A DNA stretch of 8,287 bases from DASQQQ01 sp036390995. GTDB lineage: Bacteria; Actinomycetota; UBA4738; HRBIN12. The stretch is from positions 1-8,287 of the forward strand of contig DASWAT010000110.1 of the NCBI GenBank assembly GCA_036390995.1. Reading direction: 5' to 3'. The notes beneath the pieces are model-generated. The model saw nothing but the letters and a program-made list of their open reading frames with translations. It made no database searches and was not told where the DNA came from. Of the stretch, positions 1-5,759 are shown piece by piece; position 1 is the stretch's first letter; every line of letters starts with the position of its first letter. A program made the translations under genes and the position numbers.

Positions 1-192
1 ATCATCTACGTGGCTGACCCCGTCCGGCTGCTCACCACGGCCGAGCTCGAGGCCGAGGTCCAGACGTTCTTCGCGGAGCACGACATCCCGCAGGCCCGCA
101 AGATGCTCCAGCAGGTGCTCGAGCGCCAGCGGGTGAACGCGGCCTTCCGCCGCCGCGCTGAGCGAGAGTTGACCGAAGCACTCGGCGCCTAG
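1..192 (+). CDS. C-terminal fragment of a probable M1-family aminopeptidase (5' end outside window)
   Basis: The frame is open from the first base and ends at TAG 190-192, giving 63 residues. A GTG at 10 could start a 60-residue protein, but too little upstream sequence is present to show a ribosome binding site, so I read this as the end of a larger gene. The segment has an FFAEHDIP motif, then an LQQVLERQRVNAAFR helix and a charged helical end. This resembles the last helices of the ERAP1_C-like domain of M1 zinc aminopeptidases, where a phrase of the type 'FFAEHPVP..a...Q.LER.R.NaafR' is common. Those enzymes remove N-terminal residues from peptides. The catalytic HExxH domain would lie upstream and cannot be seen, so the family call rests on tail resemblance only. 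It is separated from the next operon by its own promoter region and is probably not co-transcribed with it. Confidence 0.6.
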   Translation: MIYVADPVRLLTTAELEAEVQTFFAEHDIPQARKMLQQVLERQRVNAAFRRRAERELTEALGA

Positions 193-197
193 GGCCG

Positions 198-226
198 GCG
201 GGTCGCCGCGGCCGGTTCGGACCCGC
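198..226 (+). terminator. Weak hairpin after the peptidase-like gene, possible terminator
   Basis: GCGGGTC (198-204) and GACCCGC (220-226) are exact inverted repeats flanking a 15-nt GC-rich loop, six bases after the stop codon. There is no T-run after the right arm. In DNA this GC-rich, 7-bp stems occur by chance, so this is only a candidate. A smaller CCCGG/CCGGG pair follows at 234-249. Confidence 0.25.
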
Positions 227-255
227 GTCGGATCCCGGCCTGCTCCGGGCGCGGC

Positions 256-284
256 TTGACAGACCCGAGGGGCGTCAATACCGT
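256..284 (+). promoter_or_regulatory. Sigma-70-type promoter of the hpaE operon
   Basis: TTGACA at 256-261 is a perfect -35 consensus. Exactly 17 bases later comes TACCGT (279-284), which fits the TAnnnT pattern of a -10 box. Transcription would start near 290-292. That leaves a leader of about 65 nt before the GTG at 357, and makes the upstream GTG at 300 an unlikely start because it would lie only about 8-10 nt into the transcript. It is the only strong promoter-like sequence I see ahead of the four-gene + strand operon. Confidence 0.6.
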
Positions 285-297
285 TCGGCACCGAACG
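282..297. promoter_or_regulatory. Perfect palindrome over the -10/start site, probable repressor operator
   Basis: CGTTCGG (282-288), CA, CCGAACG (291-297) is an exact inverted repeat with a 2-nt centre. It overlaps the last three bases of the proposed -10 and the proposed transcription start, where a bound dimer would block RNA polymerase. Size and layout fit operators of dimeric helix-turn-helix repressors such as the TetR or GntR families. No regulator gene is in the window, so the protein and its inducer are unknown. An RNA hairpin is less likely because the left arm lies within the promoter and would not be transcribed. Confidence 0.5.
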
Positions 298-344
298 ACG
301 TGGCGCGCAAGGGAGACGCGCGGGCGTCGAGCCGAACGTCGACC

Positions 345-349
345 GGAGG
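345..349 (+). promoter_or_regulatory. Ribosome binding site that fixes the hpaE start at GTG 357
   Basis: GGAGG at 345-349 lies 7 bases before GTG 357. Neither the upstream in-frame GTG at 300 nor the downstream ATG at 393 has a comparable Shine-Dalgarno sequence at proper spacing. Confidence 0.65.
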
Positions 350-356
350 CGAGCAG

Positions 357-1814
357 GTGGGGGACGTCACCGTCGAGTCGGTCCGGGTATCCATGGATCA
401 CTGGATCGGCGGCGAGCGCGTGAGCTCGGCGGACGTGTTCGACGACGTCTCGCCGATCGACGAGCAGGTGGTCGCGGAGGTCGCGCAGGGTGGGAGCAAG
501 GAGGCCGACGCCGCCGTGGCCGCAGCCCGCGAGGCGGCCCCCGTGTGGGGCGGGATGCCACCCGGGGAACGCGCCCGCATCCTCCATGCGATCGGCGAAG
601 GGATCGAGGCCCGCGTCCCCGAGCTGGCGGCCGTCGAGACCCGGGACAACGGCTCGCTGCTCCGCTCGATGCGCAACTCGGTGATGCCGCGGGTGGGCCA
701 CAACTTCCACTTCTTCGCCGACCAGCTCCTCGAGCTCCGGCACGAGGACTTCGAGACCCGCGGCCACCGGAACCACGTGAGATGGGACCCCTCGGGCGTC
801 GCGGTGATCATCACGCCGTGGAACGCGCCGCTGATGCTCGGGACGTGGCGGCTGGCCCCGGCGCTCGCGGCGGGCAACGCGGTGGTGTTCAAGCCGCCCG
901 AGTGGGCGCCGCTCACGGCCTCGATCCTCGCCGACGTCGCTCGCGGCGCCGGACTGCCCGACGGCGCGCTGAACGTGGTCCAGGGGATCGGCGAGGAGGC
1001 CGGCGCCGCGCTGGTCGCGAACCCCGACGTCGACCGGATCGCGTTCACCGGCTCGGTCGAGACCGGCAAGCTTGTGGCGCGGGCCGCCGGCGCGAACCTC
1101 ACCCCGGTCTCGCTCGAGCTCGGGGGCAAGTCGCCGTTCCTGGTCTTCGCCGACGCGAACCTCGACGCCGCGGTCGACCAGGCGGTGAACCAATACGACA
1201 ACGCCGGGCAGGTCTGCCTGGCCGGCACCAGGCTGCTGGTCGAGCGGGGGATCTTCGACGCCTTCCTCGACCGGTTGGTCGAGCGGGCCTCGGCGCTCGT
1301 GCAGGGCGACCCTCGGGACGAGCGCACGGACCTCGGCCCGCAGATCACCCGGGAGCACTTCGAGCGGGTCGACGGGTTCGTCCAGCGGGCCAAGGCCGAC
1401 GGCGCGAAGGCCGTGATCGGCGGCGGCCCCAACGAGGACCTCGGCGGCCTGTACTACCGGCCCACGCTGTTCGTGGACGCGCCGCCCGGCTCCGAGATCC
1501 TGCGCAAGGAGGTGTTCGGACCGGTCCTCACGCTCCAGGCGTTCGAGGACGAGGAGGAGGCGGTCGCGCTCGGCAACGACACCGAGTACGGGCTGGCCGC
1601 GATCGTCTACACCGGCGATCCCGAGCGCGGCGAGCGCGTCTCGGCGCGCCTGGTGGCCGGCACCGTGTGGGTGAACTGCTTCTACGTCCGCGACCTCCGG
1701 GCGCCGTTCGGCGGGTCGCGGAGCTCGGGGATCGGCCGCGAGGGCGGCGTGTGGAGCTTCGACTTCTACGCGGACGTGAAGAACGTCTGCATGGCTCCGT
1801 TCCACGGGAGATGA
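357..1814 (+). CDS. hpaE: 5-carboxymethyl-2-hydroxymuconate semialdehyde dehydrogenase (HpaE/HpcC-type ALDH)
   Basis: This cytosolic NAD-dependent aldehyde dehydrogenase should oxidise the ring-cleavage product of homoprotocatechuate to 5-carboxymethyl-2-hydroxymuconate. From GTG 357 it is 485 residues, close to the roughly 488 of E. coli HpaE. The start is chosen because GGAGG precedes it; GTG 300 would add 19 residues and ATG 393 would remove 12. ALDH landmarks are complete: PWN with Asn156, cofactor-binding Lys179, FTGS at 230-233, general base Glu254 in LELGGKSP, and catalytic Cys287 in GQVCLAGT. The subfamily call rests on the C-terminal signature VRDLRAPFGG (444-453), the following GREGG, and KNVCM (475-479), which closely match HpaE as I recall it. 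MPRVGHNFHFFAD in the N-terminal third also resembles HpaE. It is the first gene of the operon, and hpaD follows after 18 bases. A related semialdehyde substrate is possible. Confidence 0.87.
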   Translation: MGDVTVESVRVSMDHWIGGERVSSADVFDDVSPIDEQVVAEVAQGGSKEADAAVAAAREAAPVWGGMPPGERARILHAIGEGIEARVPELAAVETRDNGSLLRSMRNSVMPRVGHNFHFFADQLLELRHEDFETRGHRNHVRWDPSGVAVIITPWNAPLMLGTWRLAPALAAGNAVVFKPPEWAPLTASILADVARGAGLPDGALNVVQGIGEEAGAALVANPDVDRIAFTGSVETGKLVARAAGANLTPVSLELGGKSPFLVFADANLDAAVDQAVNQYDNAGQVCLAGTRLLVERGIFDAFLDRLVERASALVQGDPRDERTDLGPQITREHFERVDGFVQRAKADGAKAVIGGGPNEDLGGLYYRPTLFVDAPPGSEILRKEVFGPVLTLQAFEDEEEAVALGNDTEYGLAAIVYTGDPERGERVSARLVAGTVWVNCFYVRDLRAPFGGSRSSGIGREGGVWSFDFYADVKNVCMAPFHGR

Positions 1815-1832
1815 CCCGAAGGGAGATGACGG

Positions 1833-2711
1833 ATGGGTGAGATCGTCGGCGCCGGGATCGTGTCGCACGTCCCAACGATCATGCTGCCGGAGCCGATCCG
1901 GCGCGAGATCAACGACGGCAAGGAGATCAGCTTGGTGGAGGGCCACCGCCGGCTGAAGGCCGAGGTCTTCGACCGGCTGAAGCCGGACACCGTCGTGGTG
2001 TGCGACACGCACTGGGAGTCCACGTTCGAGCACATCGTGACGGCGCACGACCGCCGGCAGGGGCGGTTCACCTCCCACGAGCTCCCGCGCGGCATGAGCG
2101 CGATCCCGTACGACATGCCCGGCGACCCCGAGCTCGCGCATGCGCTCGCGGAGCAGGCCGAGGGCCGCGACGACGCGTGGATCCTCGCGTGCGACGACCC
2201 CTACCTGCCGATCTTCTACGGCACGGTGAACATCTGGACGTACCTCTCCGGCGGCGAGCGATGGATCTCGGTCGCGATCAACCAGACCTGCCGGACCGAC
2301 GACTTCCTCCTTCTCGGCGAGCTGCTGGGCAAGGCGGTCGAGGAGGTGGACCGGCGGGTGGTCGTGCTCGCCTCGGGCGGCATGACCCACCGGTTCTTCC
2401 CGTTCAAGGAGCTCCGCCACCACGAGTCCTCGAGCCCAGAGAACATCATCAGCCCCGAGGCGCGCGAGGCCGACGAGCACGTGCTCGAGATGCTCCGCGA
2501 GGGCAACCACCGGGGCGTGATCGACTGGATGCCCGAGTACAAGAGGTTCGCGCCGGAGGGGAAGTTCGGCCATTACCTGATCATGGTGGGCGCGCTCGGC
2601 GCCGCCGCCTGCACGGCGAAGGGAGAGCAGTTCTCCGACTACGAGGCTTCCGTGGGCACGGGCCAGGTCCACGTGTGGTTCGAGCGTCCCGACGGGGGAT
2701 GGACGGCCTAG
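1833..2711 (+). CDS. hpaD: Class III (LigB-type) extradiol dioxygenase, probable homoprotocatechuate 2,3-dioxygenase
   Basis: This non-haem Fe(II) enzyme should cleave 3,4-dihydroxyphenylacetate beside the hydroxyls to give 5-carboxymethyl-2-hydroxymuconate semialdehyde, the substrate of the neighbouring HpaE. It has 292 residues and starts at ATG 1833, with GGGAG at 1821-1825 seven bases upstream. Expected metal ligands of the LigB superfamily are in place: His12 (GIVSHVP), His60 (CDTHW) and Glu242 (PEGKFGH). His186 in SGGMTHRF fits the catalytic acid/base. The motifs SHVP, DTHW, SxELP, a SG-S/G-xxHRF block, MPEY and C-terminal GTGQV are shared with E. coli HpaD. Pairing with hpaE is the main support for the substrate; from sequence alone a related catechol cannot be excluded. 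No signal peptide is seen, so it should be cytosolic. The gene is complete with no sign of a frameshift. Confidence 0.84.
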   Translation: MGEIVGAGIVSHVPTIMLPEPIRREINDGKEISLVEGHRRLKAEVFDRLKPDTVVVCDTHWESTFEHIVTAHDRRQGRFTSHELPRGMSAIPYDMPGDPELAHALAEQAEGRDDAWILACDDPYLPIFYGTVNIWTYLSGGERWISVAINQTCRTDDFLLLGELLGKAVEEVDRRVVVLASGGMTHRFFPFKELRHHESSSPENIISPEAREADEHVLEMLREGNHRGVIDWMPEYKRFAPEGKFGHYLIMVGALGAAACTAKGEQFSDYEASVGTGQVHVWFERPDGGWTA

Positions 2712-2739
2712 CCGGCCGACGAGTGAAGGGGGGAACCTG

Positions 2740-4287
2740 GTGGATACCGGATCCAAGGAGCTCGGCTACGAACGCCTGGGGGCGAAGAAGCTCTCGCTGA
2801 TCGACGTCGTCGCGCAGTCCGTCGGGTTCATGGGACCGGTCTTCTCGGCCGCGTTCCTCATCCCGCTGATCGCGGGGCTGGGCGCCGCGGGGAAGGGCGC
2901 GGGCATCGCCACGCCGTTCGCGGTGCTCCTGTCTGCGGTCGGCGTGTTCGCGCTGGGATGGATCGTCGCGACGTACGCGAGGCGGGTGCACGCTGCCGGT
3001 TCCCTCTACGACTACGTGTCCCAGGGACTGGGAGACACGGTCGGGGCGGTGACCGGGTGGGTGTACTACGGCGGCACCACGGTCCTGGCCTCGGCCATCG
3101 CCGTGTTGATCGGCGGGCTCACCCACGACATCCTCCTCGGCGAGTACAACGTCGAGCCTCTGCAGGGCTGGATGTGGAGCCTGATCTACGTGGTGGCGAT
3201 CTTCCTGATCATGTACCTGGGCGTCCGGATCTCGACGCGTGTGCAGCTCACGCTGGCGCTCGTGTCGGCGGCCGTCGTACTGGGGTTCTTCGTCTACGTG
3301 ATCTTCAAGGTCGGCGGCGACAACAGTCTGAAGGCGCTGAACCCCGGGGAGGCCGCCGACGGGTGGTCCGGCATCTTCTTCGGCGTCCTGTACGGCGTGC
3401 TGATCTTCGTGGGGTTCGAGACGGCGGCGAACCTCGCCGAGGAGACCGCCGAACCCAAGCGGTCCATCCCCCGCGCGATCCTGCTGTCGGTGGTGATCGT
3501 CACCGCCTTCTACCTGATCGCGTCGTACGCGCAGGTGGCCGGCTTCGGGTTCGATCTGGGGAACATCCTCGGCCCCGCGGCCGCGGCGCCACTCTTCGCG
3601 CTGGGCTCGCCCGCGTCCGCCGGAGGCTACGGATCGACGTTCATGGTCCGGCTGCTGGAGATCGTGGTGCTGCTCGACATCGCCGCCGTCGGGCTGGGTG
3701 CCGCCGTGGCCTCCACCCGCGGGGTGTTCGCACTGGCGCGGGACCGTCGCATCCCGGGAGCTCTCGCGGTCGTGTCGAAGTCGCGGGGCACGCCCGCGGG
3801 GTCGATCCTGTTCGTGTCGCTGTGGTCACTGGCGATGGTCTTCGTGGCCGAGCGGACCACCGTGTTCGCGCTGGAGGGGCAGCCCGAGTACTTCGCCCTG
3901 TTCGCGTGGCTCTCGACCTTCGGCGGGTTCGCGCTGGTGATCGTGTACGCGGCGATGTCGCTCGGAGCCTTCCGGGAGGTGGGCGAGGTCGACGGCAAGG
4001 CCGGGCTGGTGATCGCCGCGATCCTCGGCCTGGCCATCTCGGTCGGTGCCATCTTCGGCGCGGTCTACAAGGTGCCCGCACCGACGGACCTCACCGTCTG
4101 GTACGTGCTCGGATGGCTGGTCCTCGGCGTGGTCGTGGTCCTGCTGGTGAAGGGTCGAGAGCCGGCCAGCCGGGTCCTCGGCGACCTGCGCAGCGGCGAG
4201 GGCACGCCGTCGATGAGCGGGGGCCCGATGACCGGCGGCACCGTGTCCGGAGCCGAGGGCGGCATGCCGGGAGGTGTCGCGGGGTAG
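2740..4287 (+). CDS. APC-superfamily amino acid/amine permease
   Basis: This 515-residue inner-membrane protein has about 12 hydrophobic segments, near residues 19-44, 56-80, 100-126, 143-163, 168-190, 209-228, 246-270, 303-330, 352-372, 383-406, 420-442 and 451-471. APC hallmarks include GFETAANLAEET followed by PKRSIPRA (225-246) after segment 6, and ARDRRIP (333-339) followed by GTP after segment 8. It should move an amino acid or amine by proton or sodium symport, or by substrate/product exchange. GTG 2740 is used, with an AAGGGGGG run at 2726-2733 and a 6-nt spacer. It begins 28 bases after hpaD and ends 11 bases before an aromatic amino acid decarboxylase. This suggests import of the decarboxylase substrate, or amino acid/amine antiport as in tyrosine/tyramine systems; neither is provable from sequence. 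The last 30 residues form an unusual soluble tail rich in Gly, Ser and Met. Confidence 0.84.
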   Translation: MDTGSKELGYERLGAKKLSLIDVVAQSVGFMGPVFSAAFLIPLIAGLGAAGKGAGIATPFAVLLSAVGVFALGWIVATYARRVHAAGSLYDYVSQGLGDTVGAVTGWVYYGGTTVLASAIAVLIGGLTHDILLGEYNVEPLQGWMWSLIYVVAIFLIMYLGVRISTRVQLTLALVSAAVVLGFFVYVIFKVGGDNSLKALNPGEAADGWSGIFFGVLYGVLIFVGFETAANLAEETAEPKRSIPRAILLSVVIVTAFYLIASYAQVAGFGFDLGNILGPAAAAPLFALGSPASAGGYGSTFMVRLLEIVVLLDIAAVGLGAAVASTRGVFALARDRRIPGALAVVSKSRGTPAGSILFVSLWSLAMVFVAERTTVFALEGQPEYFALFAWLSTFGGFALVIVYAAMSLGAFREVGEVDGKAGLVIAAILGLAISVGAIFGAVYKVPAPTDLTVWYVLGWLVLGVVVVLLVKGREPASRVLGDLRSGEGTPSMSGGPMTGGTVSGAEGGMPGGVAG

Positions 4288-4298
4288 CATCGGTGCCG

Positions 4299-5726
4299 AT
4301 GGACGGTCCGACGGATCCGCCGCTCCGTCTCGACGCGCCGCGCGAGGAAGCGCTCGCCAGGGCCGCGAAGCTGATCGAGCAGGCCTGGCGCAGCTTCGAC
4401 CGGTACCGGCCGGAGGAACCACCCCTGGACGAACGGGTCCGGGCGCTCCTCCGGTCGGCGCTGCCCGAGGAGCCCTCACCGGTGGACGAGATCCTCGACG
4501 ACGCCGCCCGGATCCTCGACGAGAGCATCGCGCAGCCCCGGCCCCGGTACTTCGCGTTCATCGGGTCCTCGGGCCTGGAGATCGGGGCCATCGGGGACGC
4601 CCTCGCGTCCTGCTACGACATCAACCTCGCGGTGGACGCGGGTGCGGCCACGCAGATCGAGCGTCAGTCGGTGCGGTGGGTGGCCGAGTTCCTCGGCTAC
4701 CCGGCCACCGCCGGCGGCGCCTTCACAAGCGGCGGCACGATCAGCAACATGACCGCGCTGGCGGCGGCAAGGCAGCGGGCACTGCCGGAGAGCCGGAACG
4801 AGGGCATGGGCGGACGTCGGGCCACCGTGTACTGCTCTCGCGAGGTCCACTACTCGATCACCCGGGCCGTCGAGATCCTCGGCATCGGGTCTGCCAACCT
4901 CCGGTCGCTGCCCATCGACGGGGAGCGCCGGCTCCGGCCCGATGCCGTGGCCGACGCCATCGACCGGGACCGTTCGGAGGGGATGGTCCCCGTCGCGGTG
5001 GTCGCGAGCGCCGGCACTACCCTGACGGGCGCCGTGGATCCGATCGGCGAGCTGGCCGACGTGTGCGCCGACCGCGGCGTATGGCTGCACGTCGACGGTG
5101 CCTACGGGCTCCCCGCCGCCGCGACCTCCACGAAGGGGAGCCTGTTCGGCGGGCTGGACCGCGCCGACTCCTGCGCCGTCGACCTGCACAAGTGGCTCTA
5201 CCTGCCGAAGTCCTGCAGCGTGGTCCTGGTCCGGCGCCCCGAGGACCTCATCGCCGCGTTCGCCCACCAGGAGGGATACCTCCCGCACCAGCGGCACGAG
5301 CTGCACGCGGTCGACATCACCCTGGAGTACTCGCGGCCGTTCCGGGCGCTGAAGGCCTGGCTGGCGTTCCGCGCGCACGGCGCTCCGGCCTTCCGGGCCG
5401 CGATCGAGCGGAACCTGGAGCATGCCCAGCTGCTCTACGACACGGTGAAGGCGGAGCCGGCCTTCGAGGCGCTCGGCCCGCCGCCGCAGCTGTCGATCGT
5501 CCCGTTCCGCCACGTTCCCGAGGGTGTGGAGGATGCGAACGCCCACAACTGGGAGCTGGCCCGAGCCCTCCTGGCCGACGGGCGCGTGTACGTGGCCTCC
5601 GCGCTGATCGACGACGCGGTGTATCTGCGTCCCTGTCTCGTGAACTTCCGCACCACCCAAGAGGACGTCATGGCGCTCGTGGAGGTCGCCGGCGAGGTGG
5701 GGGAGAAGCTCGCGGCGAAGGGATAG
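4299..5726 (+). CDS. PLP-dependent group II decarboxylase, aromatic-L-amino-acid decarboxylase type
   Basis: This 475-residue fold-type I enzyme should decarboxylate an aromatic amino acid (DOPA, tyrosine, tryptophan or phenylalanine) to its amine. Lys298 in DLHKW is the Schiff-base lysine (Lys303 in animal DOPA decarboxylase). Asp266 in HVDGAYG should contact the pyridine nitrogen and His184 in SREVHYS should stack on it. AGTTLTGAVDP (238-248) and TSGGTISNMTAL (143-154) are the other cofactor-site motifs. Tyr327 lies 29 residues after the lysine, the same distance as Tyr332 in the mobile loop of DOPA decarboxylase. Tyr and His at these two sites favour decarboxylation over acetaldehyde synthesis. 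SRPFRALKAW (345-354) matches the family's FRxLKxW. ATG 4299 lies 11 bases after the permease stop with no good Shine-Dalgarno; GTG 4293 is an alternative with GGGG eight bases upstream, and translation may depend on re-initiation. The substrate cannot be fixed from sequence. Confidence 0.87.
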   Translation: MDGPTDPPLRLDAPREEALARAAKLIEQAWRSFDRYRPEEPPLDERVRALLRSALPEEPSPVDEILDDAARILDESIAQPRPRYFAFIGSSGLEIGAIGDALASCYDINLAVDAGAATQIERQSVRWVAEFLGYPATAGGAFTSGGTISNMTALAAARQRALPESRNEGMGGRRATVYCSREVHYSITRAVEILGIGSANLRSLPIDGERRLRPDAVADAIDRDRSEGMVPVAVVASAGTTLTGAVDPIGELADVCADRGVWLHVDGAYGLPAAATSTKGSLFGGLDRADSCAVDLHKWLYLPKSCSVVLVRRPEDLIAAFAHQEGYLPHQRHELHAVDITLEYSRPFRALKAWLAFRAHGAPAFRAAIERNLEHAQLLYDTVKAEPAFEALGPPPQLSIVPFRHVPEGVEDANAHNWELARALLADGRVYVASALIDDAVYLRPCLVNFRTTQEDVMALVEVAGEVGEKLAAKG

Positions 5727-5744
5727 TCTGGACCAGACTAGTCC
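5721..5744. terminator. Palindrome between convergent operons, probable two-way terminator
   Basis: TAGTCTGG (5724-5731), a single A, and CCAGACTA (5733-5740) form an exact inverted repeat. GGA on the left and TCC on the right extend it if G5741 bulges. The decarboxylase stop codon (5724-5726) is inside the left arm, and the right arm ends 16 bases from the prpB stop. Lying between two converging operons, it fits a bidirectional transcript end. No T-run follows on either strand, so efficient intrinsic termination is uncertain. A dimeric regulator could instead bind such a site, but no promoter is nearby. Confidence 0.5.
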
Positions 5745-5759
5745 CCCGCCGAGCGACGG

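Noticed and set aside
300..356. Upstream in-frame GTG at 300 as the hpaE start
   Set aside because: It would lie about 8-10 nt after the predicted transcription start, has no Shine-Dalgarno sequence, and would add 19 residues absent from typical HpaE. GTG 357 has GGAGG at ideal spacing.
545..1840. A 431-codon + strand frame inside hpaE
   Set aside because: It is an Arg/Gly-rich shifted-frame shadow of the aldehyde dehydrogenase, which has complete catalytic motifs in its own frame.
189..2756. An 855-codon open frame on the - strand opposite hpaE and hpaD
   Set aside because: It is antisense to two well-recognised genes, its translation is low-complexity Arg/Val/Glu/His-rich with no family motif, and such frames are expected opposite codon-biased genes in very GC-rich DNA.
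2958..4298. Possible fusion of a long N-terminal region to the decarboxylase, since its frame is open from 2958
   Set aside because: The extra part is a shifted-frame shadow of the permease with Arg-rich composition and no domain. The decarboxylase family starts near the ATG at 4299.
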